From Burkholderiales bacterium (GTDB taxonomy: Bacteria; Pseudomonadota; Gammaproteobacteria; Burkholderiales; Burkholderiaceae_B), in the NCBI GenBank assembly GCA_021299735.1, contig JAJTEM010000002.1, positions 62,001-126,000 on the forward strand: a stretch of DNA of 64,000 nt. The letters are read 5' to 3'. The notes under the pieces are model-generated. The model searched no databases. It had not been told where the DNA came from and saw only the letters and a program-made list of their open reading frames with translations. How positions within the stretch are numbered: the stretch's first letter is position 1; each line of letters begins with the position of its first letter. Below, one piece after another: positions 25,109 to 33,447 of the stretch. Both the position numbers and the translations under genes were made by a program.

Positions 25109-26212
25109 ATGTTCAATTATTTGCGCAATACAAGTCACCATGGTACGTGTTCATCAACATTCTCGGTGACTGAGCCCAGTGTTCAATCCTCAACACCGAA
25201 GAAGCCTTTTTCGGTTCAACTGCTAAACCAGTTTAGCTACAACACTTCTGCGCATGTTCAGCACAATGCACTACAAAACTTGAAGCATGAGTTGAACCTC
25301 GCGGTGAATCGAATTGTTCACCATGGAGTGAGCAGTGAAATTGGTACTGAAGCTCAGCATGAAATTGCACAGGTAATTCTCGGCTTGGCTGACAAGTTGG
25401 CCAGTGGCGATGTGCATTTTAAAAAGACAGGTGCTGCTGTAAGACTAATTTTGCGAATTCTTAATCCTGATCAGATTGAAAAAAATTGGGTTAAGGGTGT
25501 GAGCCACAAAACATTCCATGGTTTGACAAATATTACCCAGAACCCAGCTGTGAAACCACACCTTTACACCACAGCAACATGGCTTGAGCTAACGGGAAAA
25601 CTAATGAATGTATTTCCCAGTTTGAGCGAAAAAAAGATGAACGATGTTGGGGGTGCAATTTTCTCAACATTGTGTGTGCGAGAAAAAGAATTGGCGAATC
25701 GTGACCTTGCCCGAATACTGACTTTTGTTTACGGTACTTTTCTTAAATACACGGTGAGTCGCAATGTTTATCTTGGGCAAACTGTGTCATCGATAGAGCA
25801 ATCAAAAACTCGTTTAACGAATATGGTTTCGCCTGAGCACCTGATTGCAAAGCAGGCTTACTTTATCAATAAGCTGGATAAAAATTCTCCGGAATATTAC
25901 CGGGTTCGAAAGGCGCTGCAATGGGCGCAATACGACTCATCGCTGTTCAACTTGACATCGGTGGGCAGTTATTCTGGTGAGAATGTTCCAAGCGCAGCCA
26001 GCATTGATGCTTATAACAACAGAATTCAAAATATGCGAATTGCCATTGTGCAGAAGACTGGCGAGGATGTGTATGACGACTGGTTGGACAGACTGGCCGA
26101 GAAATGTGAAAGCAGGCCACTGGATGTGATCTGGGCAAACAGCGTACATACCTTATACGCGGCAGCGTTGGCCGCCAGAGAAAGACAAAGCGTAATCAAC
26201 TCGCAGAACTGA
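25109..26212 (+). CDS. Unrecognised 367-residue protein, effector-like N-terminus
   Basis: The start is ATG 25109; the frame opens a few codons earlier without a start signal. I do not recognise the family. The first 50 residues are rich in Ser, Thr, Asn, His and Gln and poor in acidic residues (TSHHGTCSSTFSVTEPSVQS), as seen in type III-secreted effectors. The rest is mostly helical with no signal peptide or membrane segment. It contains VHHGVSSEIGTEAQHEIAQV and a C-terminal VYDDWLDRLAEKCESRPLDV block. The base composition is more AT-rich than flanking metabolic genes, which suggests acquired DNA. It opens the three-gene patch that ends with the ADP-ribosyltransferase-like gene. Confidence 0.7.
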   Translation: MFNYLRNTSHHGTCSSTFSVTEPSVQSSTPKKPFSVQLLNQFSYNTSAHVQHNALQNLKHELNLAVNRIVHHGVSSEIGTEAQHEIAQVILGLADKLASGDVHFKKTGAAVRLILRILNPDQIEKNWVKGVSHKTFHGLTNITQNPAVKPHLYTTATWLELTGKLMNVFPSLSEKKMNDVGGAIFSTLCVREKELANRDLARILTFVYGTFLKYTVSRNVYLGQTVSSIEQSKTRLTNMVSPEHLIAKQAYFINKLDKNSPEYYRVRKALQWAQYDSSLFNLTSVGSYSGENVPSAASIDAYNNRIQNMRIAIVQKTGEDVYDDWLDRLAEKCESRPLDVIWANSVHTLYAAALAARERQSVINSQN

Positions 26213-26306
26213 TGCACCAGCTTGCCCGAACCTTGATATTTCACTAGCTTTATGCCCTTTGCGCTCGGCGGTTGCCGCGGTGCCAGCCTGCGGAGGGGGT
26301 AATTCG

Positions 26307-27194
26307 ATGTCGGAACAAGGAGGGCGAGCCACCATGCGTGGTGACGATGTGGTGCTGTGGTTAGTGATTGTGTTTTGCCTCTCTGTGCCTGTTGTGCTGG
26401 TCGTTCACTGGACCTTAAGCGACACGCTTTACCCGCCCATGCTGGTGTCTATTTTGCTGGGTATAGGCACGGCTGCGCTAACCTATCGATACCTGGGCGG
26501 TACCCGCGGTTCTGAGTTTCAAGTGGGTGCGCTGAAGGTGGCGGGGTCGGCTGCCATGTTGCTGGGCACGGCTGCATTTACCAACTGGGGTTTGGCCGAG
26601 CAAATGACGAAAGACCATGGCCCTAGAACCATTTCTGCACTGGAAGCCACAAACAGGGCGTTGCAGGAAGAAGCCGAGCAAAGTGAGCAAACCATTCGGG
26701 ATTTGCAGGCCGAGCTGGAGGGCCAAACGCAGGCCGCTCAAGAGGGTTTGCTTCAACGAGTGGCCGAGCTAACTCCCGATTCTTTTGCGGGCCGTGGAAT
26801 TCTCGATTTGGCCAGCAAGGGTGGTGGCCCGTTCTCGAAGGTTAAAAGGTCAATTTCTGCCAATGCAACTGTTACTGAAGGCCCGCGGGGTGTTTCAGAC
26901 TTTCATGCCTGCACCGATTTGGGGTTGGTCAACGAGTCGGTTCGAATATATGCTTTAAGCACGGAAGGGGAATTGACCTCGGAGCGGTCCGTTGAAGCTC
27001 GGCAAAGCGGGCGCTTGTCCACGGATCAGTGTGCTAGCCGAAATTCAACATTTCGTTTGCGTTTAAGTTGTGAAATGGGCAAGGCGTTGTTTCCCGAACG
27101 CATTACCTCGTGTGCAAGCGACGGCAATGTGGGCTGGAAAGATGTGCGTGCGCCCAGAACGTTTCCTGTTTCAATCGAGGTGCTGGCGCAATAA
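26307..27194 (+). CDS. Unrecognised membrane protein with coiled coil and Cys-containing C-terminal domain
   Basis: Two starts are possible: ATG 26307 behind GGAGG and ATG 26334 behind AAGGAGGG. The product from 26307 has 295 residues. It has two membrane segments near the N-terminus (VVLWLVIVFCLSVPVVLVV and MLVSILLGIGTAALTY) and a third weaker one (GSAAMLLGTAAFTNWG). A coiled coil follows (LEATNRALQEEAEQSEQTIR, LQAELEGQTQAA). The C-terminal domain of about 140 residues has several cysteines and is probably periplasmic. No family is recognised. It is followed after 38 bases by the ADP-ribosyltransferase-like gene, so the two are likely co-transcribed. Confidence 0.7.
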   Translation: MSEQGGRATMRGDDVVLWLVIVFCLSVPVVLVVHWTLSDTLYPPMLVSILLGIGTAALTYRYLGGTRGSEFQVGALKVAGSAAMLLGTAAFTNWGLAEQMTKDHGPRTISALEATNRALQEEAEQSEQTIRDLQAELEGQTQAAQEGLLQRVAELTPDSFAGRGILDLASKGGGPFSKVKRSISANATVTEGPRGVSDFHACTDLGLVNESVRIYALSTEGELTSERSVEARQSGRLSTDQCASRNSTFRLRLSCEMGKALFPERITSCASDGNVGWKDVRAPRTFPVSIEVLAQ

Positions 27195-27232
27195 AGCGGC
27201 CCTCCAAAATAGGCGGAACCAAGTTGCGTAGA

Positions 27233-27961
27233 ATGATTCCTCACAATATTCAGTATGTCTTGGGGCAACAGGTTCGACATGCGTCTGGTACTACTAAACC
27301 ACCTGTTTTGCTCAATGATGCAGAGGCCAAAGCTTTGCTTGGAAAGTTTTTTAACCTTGCCTATCTTCAGAAGATTGTTGAAAAAGGCCGGAGCGCCATA
27401 CAGCCTAGAAATGCGCAAACCCCTGTTCCTGAGGCTGGCTTGCTCGCTATTGCAGCCTACACCTCGGCCGGGCTTGACCGCATGATTCATGAAACCTACT
27501 TTTCAGGCGGTGGGCCAGCAGATCGCCGTGATGCGGTGAAGGCGTTGGAGGGTTTGATTCAGGGCACCCTCCCAACCATTGCATTGACCAAGTTTGATGT
27601 TGTGAAACGAAACATGACAATGGACCCTTCAGAGGTCAGAACCCTTTACCGCCCCGGCGCATTGATCAGTTTTGAACGGATTACTTCGGTCACTTTGCAG
27701 CCCCATCAGGTTTACCGGGGTGGCAATCTTGACCTGACGATCAAGCCGTATTTGGGTGTGGTGAATGTATCAACACTTTCCACATTTTCCGGTTCGCACG
27801 ACCGTGCGGAAAGGGAGGGAATGCTTGATCCTGGGGGCGTTTATGAAGTAACCCACATGGAAAGCGGCCGTGAAGATTCCCCGTTGGATGCGGGAAATAA
27901 ACAAAAATCACTGCATTCGGAAAACTGGAAAATTGTTCTTCGAGAGATTGGGCCGTCCTGA
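27233..27961 (+). CDS. Probable ADP-ribosyltransferase (R-S-E/ExE type) effector or toxin
   Basis: The start is ATG 27233; an open frame runs further upstream into the previous gene but is not credible. The 242-residue product shows the order of motifs of bacterial Arg-type ADP-ribosyltransferases. First is an N-terminal helix EAGLLAIAAYTSAGLDRMI (about 67-85), as in exoenzymes where EAxAIxxYT precedes the core. The NAD-binding Arg140 is in LYRPGA, an STS-like strand in ERITSVTLQPH (about 148-158), and the ExE pair Glu193-Arg-Glu195 in RAEREGMLDPGGVYEV. A terminal strand IVLREI closes the fold. There is no signal peptide. It could be a secreted effector or a self-contained toxin. The call is by motif pattern only. 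Confidence 0.7.
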   Translation: MIPHNIQYVLGQQVRHASGTTKPPVLLNDAEAKALLGKFFNLAYLQKIVEKGRSAIQPRNAQTPVPEAGLLAIAAYTSAGLDRMIHETYFSGGGPADRRDAVKALEGLIQGTLPTIALTKFDVVKRNMTMDPSEVRTLYRPGALISFERITSVTLQPHQVYRGGNLDLTIKPYLGVVNVSTLSTFSGSHDRAEREGMLDPGGVYEVTHMESGREDSPLDAGNKQKSLHSENWKIVLREIGPS

Positions 27962-27969
27962 GCGGCCAT

Positions 27970-28662
27970 TTACCGCCTGTCCCAGGTTCCCATCAGCCAG
28001 TCCATGATGGGGTAGGTGATATTGAAATTCTTGTGGGCCATGATGCGCTGATCGTGGTGCGTTGTGTGCAGGCGCGCAAACCGTGTGAACCCGGGAATGC
28101 GGTGCACCCAATGCTCTTCTTTCAAATGGTAAGAAAGGTGCAGCAATTCATAGTTCAGGTAATAGGCCATGCCAGTGGCCACCAGCAACAGGGCGACATT
28201 GGGGCTAAATAGCCAGGCCAGCAAAAAGCCCATGGGTACGAAAAACGCCACGACAAAAAAACCGACAATTGCGATTGGAAACAGCACTGCTTTGAAGTCC
28301 TGGTTGCTGTCAATTTCCATGTGGGTGTCGGTAAAAAACTTGTGATGTTGTAGCGAGTGCCTTTTGTACACAAACCCCAAACCTTTCACTGGGCGGTGCA
28401 TGGCGTATTTGTGGCCTGCCCATTCGGCGAAATTGGCATATAAAAAAGTGGCTGGAATGGTAAGCCATTCAAGTGGGCTGGGTGATTCCAGCCAATAAAT
28501 ACACAATGCAATAACGCCGAGCCCCAAGGCCATGGTCATGGCCAGGTGCAAATAGCCTTTGTAATTCGCAGAAATGAATTCGACCCGGTAGTTTGCCCTG
28601 ACCGATCGAACGGCTTCGTCTTGCGATTCTTTGGGCACAAGCTGTTTGACTTTGGCGTGCAT
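27970..28662 (-). CDS. Fatty acid hydroxylase/sterol desaturase-superfamily protein
   Basis: A 230-residue membrane protein from ATG 28662, which has a GGGAGA site; the frame extends upstream without one. Histidine clusters are HKYAMH, HSLQHH, the central HLSYH and HTTHHDQ. Membrane segments lie near residues 38-58, 66-82 and 130-175. The register (AGHKYAMHRPVKGLGFVYKRH split) is like bacterial carotenoid or fatty-acid hydroxylases. The enzyme would use two irons to oxidise a lipid. It is distinct from the other hydroxylase at 14.1 kb. It converges on the ADP-ribosyltransferase-like gene with an 8-base gap, marking the right edge of that patch. Confidence 0.82.
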   Translation of the reverse strand: MHAKVKQLVPKESQDEAVRSVRANYRVEFISANYKGYLHLAMTMALGLGVIALCIYWLESPSPLEWLTIPATFLYANFAEWAGHKYAMHRPVKGLGFVYKRHSLQHHKFFTDTHMEIDSNQDFKAVLFPIAIVGFFVVAFFVPMGFLLAWLFSPNVALLLVATGMAYYLNYELLHLSYHLKEEHWVHRIPGFTRFARLHTTHHDQRIMAHKNFNITYPIMDWLMGTWDRR

Positions 28663-28810
28663 GGTGTTACTGTCTCCCGCATTATGAATTTTATTTTGTA
28701 ATGTTAGATTGCCCCTGATTGCCTTGAATTTCAAGTGCTTTTGTGGGCCTTTTGCTGTGTACTGATACACTTAAAAAAACAATTCCAACAGGCAGCACAG
28801 GAGACACAGC

Positions 28811-29578
28811 ATGAATGCACCGCTTTCAAGTAACCCACCCGCTCACATTGGCCAGCAAGAATGGCAGGCCCGCCTTGATTTGGCCGCGGCCTACCGCCTG
28901 GTGGCCATGCACCGTTGGGACGATTTGGTGTTTACCCATATTTCTGCCCGGGTGCCAGGCGAGGATGGGCACTTTTTGATCAACCCCTACGGTTTCATGT
29001 TTGAGGAAATTACCGCCAGCAGTTTGGTGAAGGTAAACATGAATTGCGAGAAGGTGGACAACAGCCCCTACGATGTAAACCCGGCTGGTTTTACCATTCA
29101 CAGCGCTGTGCATGCCATTCGGCATGATGCCCACTGCGTGATGCACACCCATACGGTGGCGGGTGTTGCTGTTTCAATTCAGGAACAGGGCTTATTGCCA
29201 ATTTCGCAGCAGTCGCTGTTTCCGCTGGCTGGCCTGGCTTACCACGACTATGAAGGTTTGGCCCTGAGGGAAGATGAAAAGGCCCGCTTGCAAGCTGATT
29301 TGGGCGAAGCCAATAACCTGATTTTGCGTAACCATGGTTTGCTAACTTGCGGTGCCACGGTGGCCGATGCATTTTTGAACATGTTTATTTTGCAACGCGC
29401 TTGCGAGGTTCAAATTGCGGCGCAGTCGGGCGGGGCGCAATTAATTCCGATTGCCCAGCCGATTGTGGACGGCATCAAGGCCGCTGCTGCGCAGGTAACC
29501 CGTGGCTTGGGCGGTAATATTGCCTGGCCTGCGTTGTTGCGCAAACTAGATCGTGAGCAGCCGGATTACAAGAATTAG
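28811..29578 (+). CDS. Class II aldolase/adducin-family protein
   Basis: A 255-residue protein covering one class II aldolase/adducin domain. Metal ligands are the HTHT pair (VMHTHTVAGVAVS, about residue 114) and the later His of LRNHGLLTCG. The opening AAYRLVAMHRWDDLVFTHISARVPG is typical of the adducin-like aldolase subgroup found in many proteobacteria with no proven reaction. Fuculose- or ribulose-phosphate aldolase activity is possible, but flanking sugar genes are absent. The ribosome site CAGGAGA precedes the ATG. Confidence 0.85.
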   Translation: MNAPLSSNPPAHIGQQEWQARLDLAAAYRLVAMHRWDDLVFTHISARVPGEDGHFLINPYGFMFEEITASSLVKVNMNCEKVDNSPYDVNPAGFTIHSAVHAIRHDAHCVMHTHTVAGVAVSIQEQGLLPISQQSLFPLAGLAYHDYEGLALREDEKARLQADLGEANNLILRNHGLLTCGATVADAFLNMFILQRACEVQIAAQSGGAQLIPIAQPIVDGIKAAAAQVTRGLGGNIAWPALLRKLDREQPDYKN

Positions 29579-29587
29579 GCGAAAACT

Positions 29588-29612
29588 AAGCCAGTATTAA
29601 ACGATGGCTTTT
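29588..29612 (+). terminator. Weak terminator after the aldolase-family gene
   Basis: AAGCCA pairs with TGGCTT over an 11-base loop with a short T tail, just after the stop. It is short, so this is a candidate only. Confidence 0.35.
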
Positions 29613-29635
29613 GACGCGTGTTTTACCAAAGGCTT

Positions 29636-29980
29636 TTACTGCACGCCGCTTGCTTGCTTGTTTCCACCTGTCACGGTGGAAACATACTTTGCCAATATGT
29701 TCATTTGATCTGCGGTCAAATGGTCAACAAAAGGGGGCATACCCCCTTTGCCGTTTTTCAATGCATTCAATACGCGTTCTTCACTGGGTTTGAGCACATC
29801 CAGCACGGGGCCGATTTTGCCTTTGGTGCCAGCATCAGCCAGGGTGTGGCAAATGGCGCAGGCGGGGTCGGCATCAGTTTGAAACAGCTTGCGGCCTTGT
29901 TCAAGAATGGCGGTGTCGTCTAATGCACAGGCATTGAACGCTGTCAGGCTTAACACCCACATGCAACTGAATTTCACCAT
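29636..29980 (-). CDS. Monohaem c-type cytochrome, periplasmic
   Basis: A 114-residue protein from ATG 29980, which has AGGGA upstream; an in-frame TTG at 30004 would overlap the next gene. The signal peptide ends near NACA-LD. The single haem motif is CAICH, and the distal Met lies in KGGMPPF, the class I cytochrome pattern. The sequence CHTLADAGTKGKIGP with LDVLKPSEERV resembles the cytochrome subunits of sulphite or alcohol dehydrogenases, but no such partner is next to it. It lies 20 bases after the OYE-family gene on the same strand and could be co-transcribed. Confidence 0.85.
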   Translation of the reverse strand: MVKFSCMWVLSLTAFNACALDDTAILEQGRKLFQTDADPACAICHTLADAGTKGKIGPVLDVLKPSEERVLNALKNGKGGMPPFVDHLTADQMNILAKYVSTVTGGNKQASGVQ

Positions 29981-30000
29981 TCTTGAATTCCCTGTATTGA

Positions 30001-31242
30001 TCAAGCGCGTAATTTACGGGCTTTGAACAAGCCCCAGCTGCTTTCAAGAATATAGAAAAACAGCACCTTCAGGGGGTGTTCGTTCGGGACAGGGTTTTTA
30101 CCTTTGCCCATGCGGTGAATTTGGCGTGTGTACCATTGAATTTCCAGCAAGCCTGTGCGGTCAACTGCTTTAACACCAGTAATCAGCGGTTTCACTGGGT
30201 GCAAGGCTTCTTTGTTGTCTAAGAGGCGTTTGGGTAAATCCGGCTCAATTGCGATAGATCGGGCCAAGCCAATTAAATCCACTGCGCCGATGTTCAGGGC
30301 TTCTTTCATGCCGCCCACGGTGCGGAAACCGCCTGTGAGCATCAAGGGTACTTTGCACACAGCACGTACTTTTTCGGTGAAGTCGATGAAGTAGGCTTCA
30401 CGCTTGATGGTACTCTCTTTCTTGGATTGCGAGCGGGCGCCCGTCATGGCTGGGGCTTCGTAGGTGCCACCCGATATTTCAATCATGTCAATGCCGCGTG
30501 CAGTCAGTTCCTGAATAACAGCCAGCGATTCTTCTTCTGAAAAACCGCCTTTTTGAAAGTCGGCCGAATTCAGTTTGATACCCACCGGGAAGTTGGGCCC
30601 TACCTGTTTGCGTACTTCGTCGTAAACGGCGAGCACAAAGCGGCGGCGGTTTTCGGCACTGCCGCCCCATTGGTCGGTGCGCTGGTTGCTCAAGGGGCTT
30701 AAAAACTGGCTGATCAAGTAACCATGTGCGCCGTGAATTTGCACGCCATCGAAACCGGCTTCCTTACACACTTTGGCGGTGCGACCCCAGCGGGCGATCA
30801 AATCCAGAATTTCAGCCTCCGTAAGCTCGCGCGGTGTGGCAAACATCATTTGCAGGCTTTTGTGAAATGGCACTGCTGAAGGCGACACGGTTTCTTTGTT
30901 CATGCCTTTGGGGCATTGCTTGCCTGGGTGGTTGATTTGTACCCAAATTTTGCTGCCGTTGGCTTGGCCTGCTTTGGCCCACTGTCGCAACAGAGTCATG
31001 TCGCGGTCGTCTTCAATCACGATGTTGCCTGGCTCTGCACGCGCGCGGCGGTCTATCATCACATTACCGGTTATATTCAAGCCAATGCCGCCGATTGCCC
31101 ATCTTCTGTACACCCGCAATATTTGTGGGGTAACCCGGTTGTCCTGCGTACCCAGGGCCTCGCTCATGGCTGCTTTCACCAAGCGGTTGGGCAAAGTGGC
31201 ACCACAGGGCAATGTGAGTGGGTCGCGAAGTTCAATGTGCAT
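30001..31242 (-). CDS. Old Yellow Enzyme-family NADH:flavin oxidoreductase
   Basis: A 413-residue flavoprotein of the OYE TIM-barrel family. The substrate-binding histidine region is GFDGVQIHGAHGYLISQFLS, followed by the signature NQRTDQWGGSAENRRRF. FMN-phosphate contacts are in LMLTGGFRT and IGLARSIAIEPDL. It lacks the C-terminal iron-sulphur/FAD domains of 2,4-dienoyl-CoA reductase FadH, so it is a single-domain ene-reductase. The last 50 residues form an extension with a hydrophobic LKVLFFYILESSWGLF segment that may touch the membrane. The substrate is unknown. Confidence 0.85.
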   Translation of the reverse strand: MHIELRDPLTLPCGATLPNRLVKAAMSEALGTQDNRVTPQILRVYRRWAIGGIGLNITGNVMIDRRARAEPGNIVIEDDRDMTLLRQWAKAGQANGSKIWVQINHPGKQCPKGMNKETVSPSAVPFHKSLQMMFATPRELTEAEILDLIARWGRTAKVCKEAGFDGVQIHGAHGYLISQFLSPLSNQRTDQWGGSAENRRRFVLAVYDEVRKQVGPNFPVGIKLNSADFQKGGFSEEESLAVIQELTARGIDMIEISGGTYEAPAMTGARSQSKKESTIKREAYFIDFTEKVRAVCKVPLMLTGGFRTVGGMKEALNIGAVDLIGLARSIAIEPDLPKRLLDNKEALHPVKPLITGVKAVDRTGLLEIQWYTRQIHRMGKGKNPVPNEHPLKVLFFYILESSWGLFKARKLRA

Positions 31243-31301
31243 GGGGAGCTCCGGAGATTTTTAATTGAAAAATTGTTATTCCCACATGGTAGCGTGGACA
31301 C

Positions 31302-32213
31302 ATGAAAAAAATTGAAGTCGGCACACTAATTTTTACAGCCTTCGCCATGTGTGCGTTTGCCGCGAATTCTTTTTTCTGCAGGGCTGCTTTGGGTGCCGGG
31401 CAAATTGACCCCGCAAGCTTCACTGCCATTCGTTTGACAGCGGGTGCTTTTACCCTGTGGCTATGTTTGCGTATACAGAACAAGGGGGGGCAGCAGGGCA
31501 GTTGGGCGGGTGCTTGGGCCCTGTTTGGTTACGCGGTGCTGTTTTCCATGGCTTACCTTTACATGAACACAGGCACGGGCGCACTTATTTTGTTTGGCAG
31601 TGTGCAATTAAGCATGATTGCCTACGCCGCCACGCAGGGTGACCGGCTAAAAGGTTTGCGCGCTGTGGGTGCAATCGTGGCTGTGGCTGGGCTGGTGCTG
31701 CTGTTGTGGCCACATGTGCAAACGCCGGCTTCCCTTTTGGCGGCAGCAAGCATGGCTTTGGCTGGTGCCTGCTGGGGTATTTACTCGGTAGTAGGCAAGG
31801 GGTCGAAGTTTCCCTTGGCCGATACAGCTGGTAATTTTTCCAGGGCGGCTTTCTTGATGTTGTTGGTGTGGATTGCCGTGTACTTTTCTGCCAAGGCGGG
31901 TGTTCACATTCCCGGCGTTACGGTAGAGCGCGGGTTGGCCTTATACACCGTGTATTTGCCCACGCCTACCTTGGCGGGGGTGTTGTTTGCTTTGGCATCC
32001 GGCTGCCTGGCCAGTGGCATTGGTTATGCGATGTGGTACAAGGTGTTGCCTGCTTTGCCCACTACCTCGGCTGCCAGTGTGCAGCTTAGCGTACCGGTAA
32101 TTGCCGCGCTGGCGGGCGTTGTTTTCCTGAACGAGGCTTTAACGGCTACTTTGTTTGTGGCCATGGTAATGACACTGGGCGGGGTGTACCTTGTTTTGCG
32201 TGCCACGCGTTAA
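31302..32213 (+). CDS. EamA/DMT-family transporter (second copy type)
   Basis: A 303-residue protein with ten hydrophobic segments in two EamA repeats. The opening IFTAFAMCAFAANSFFCRAALG and the conserved ALASGCLASGIGYAMWYKVLP with LSVPVIAALAGVVFLNE are typical of the DMT family. It is divergent from the OYE-family gene (59-base gap) and followed by the AI-2E-type gene after 25 bases. The substrate is unknown. Confidence 0.85.
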   Translation: MKKIEVGTLIFTAFAMCAFAANSFFCRAALGAGQIDPASFTAIRLTAGAFTLWLCLRIQNKGGQQGSWAGAWALFGYAVLFSMAYLYMNTGTGALILFGSVQLSMIAYAATQGDRLKGLRAVGAIVAVAGLVLLLWPHVQTPASLLAAASMALAGACWGIYSVVGKGSKFPLADTAGNFSRAAFLMLLVWIAVYFSAKAGVHIPGVTVERGLALYTVYLPTPTLAGVLFALASGCLASGIGYAMWYKVLPALPTTSAASVQLSVPVIAALAGVVFLNEALTATLFVAMVMTLGGVYLVLRATR

Positions 32214-32238
32214 TCGGTTTGATTTGAATTGGCTGGAC

Positions 32239-33405
32239 ATGAACTCGATGAATGATGTTGTGAAACCCGAAAATGAAAGCAGTAAACCTGCGGGGCAGGC
32301 AGCGCAAAATTCCTTAAGCCTTTCAACCTTGGCCAAGCAGTTTTACATGCAGCACTGGGGTTTGCTGTTAAGCGCAGCATTGATACTTGCGGTGCTAATT
32401 AATTTGTGGCCGGTGTTGGCGCCTTTCGTGGCGGCGTTTGTGCTGGCTTACTTGCTGGCAGCCCCCAGCCGTTGGGTGCACAGCAAGTTGCGTGGGCGCA
32501 TTCCTTTACCGGTGTGCGCAGTGCTTACTTTCTTTGTATTGTTGCTTGTTTTTTCAAGTGTGGGCTTGCTGCTTATTCCTGTGGTGCTTACACAGCTTGA
32601 ACTGATTCAGAACAACCTGCCGCAGTTGATTGTGAATGTGAAGCGTACGGTGTTGCCTTGGCTCAATGAGGTGTTTGGTTTGACTGTGGTGGTGGACAGC
32701 ACCGAGATGCGGGACCGTATTGCTGGCTACATTAGTGAGAACCGTGGCATGCTGGCCGAGATCAGTACCAAAATTTTGCGATCGGGATCGCAATCGGTGT
32801 TGGGAATTACCGGATTTGTTTCGTTGACCGTAATTGCCACGCTGTTCATTCTTCCCGGCTGGGCCCAGATTACCAAACAGTTTCAGCAAATATTTCCGCC
32901 GCATTTGTGGAAGCGCGCGCAACCCTTGTTCAGCGAAATTGATTCCGTCATGACCGAGTACATCAAGGGCATGATGATTGTGATGCTGTTTCTCAGCACG
33001 TTTTACTCAATCGGTTTAAGTGTAGTTGGGCTGCAAAGTGGTTGGGCCTTGGGTATGTTGGCAGGCGTGCTGTGTGTTGTGCCCTATCTTGGTTTTACGG
33101 TGGCTTTGTTGGTGGGCCTGCTGACTGCAGCGCTTGAGTTGCAGGGCTTCTTGCCAATTTTTTTGGTGCTGATGGTTTTCGTGGTGGGGCAGTTTCTGGA
33201 AGGTTTCGTGCTGACACCGTTGGTGGTGGGCGACAAAATTGGTTTGTCTGCACTGGCGGTTATTTTTGCCCTGGCGTTTTTCGGTGCGGTGTTTGGTTTG
33301 GTGGGGGTTTTTCTTGCGCTGCCCTTGGCTGCAATTTTCAAAGTGGCCTACATGCATGCCTTTGCGCACTACGAAAAAAGCGCTTACTACACGCGGGGCA
33401 GTTGA
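32239..33405 (+). CDS. AI-2E (TqsA/PerM)-family membrane protein
   Basis: A 388-residue protein from ATG 32239 (ATG 32248 is also possible); the longer frame to 32191 overlaps the previous gene. It has eight or so hydrophobic segments with the AI-2E family pattern: WPVLAPFVAAFVLAYLLAAP at the N-terminus, a large periplasmic helical domain (about residues 110-190), and the conserved GLQSGWALGMLAGVLCVVPYLG plus VGDKIGLSALAVIFALAFFG. Family members include TqsA and PerM, with roles in export or Na+/H+ exchange. The ribosome site is weak. A terminator follows. Confidence 0.87.
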   Translation: MNSMNDVVKPENESSKPAGQAAQNSLSLSTLAKQFYMQHWGLLLSAALILAVLINLWPVLAPFVAAFVLAYLLAAPSRWVHSKLRGRIPLPVCAVLTFFVLLLVFSSVGLLLIPVVLTQLELIQNNLPQLIVNVKRTVLPWLNEVFGLTVVVDSTEMRDRIAGYISENRGMLAEISTKILRSGSQSVLGITGFVSLTVIATLFILPGWAQITKQFQQIFPPHLWKRAQPLFSEIDSVMTEYIKGMMIVMLFLSTFYSIGLSVVGLQSGWALGMLAGVLCVVPYLGFTVALLVGLLTAALELQGFLPIFLVLMVFVVGQFLEGFVLTPLVVGDKIGLSALAVIFALAFFGAVFGLVGVFLALPLAAIFKVAYMHAFAHYEKSAYYTRGS

Positions 33406-33445
33406 AAAACCGGTGGGTTATTTGCATTTCCCACCGGTTGTTTGT
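33405..33445. terminator. Bidirectional terminator
   Basis: AACCGGTGGG (33408) pairs perfectly with CCCACCGGTT (33430), with A- and T-rich flanks. It serves the AI-2E-type gene and the converging PF10118-type gene. Confidence 0.85.
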
Positions 33446-33447
33446 GT

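Noticed and set aside
25082..28662. Transposon or prophage remnant around the accessory patch
   Set aside because: No transposase, integrase, terminal inverted repeats or tRNA attachment site could be seen at the edges.
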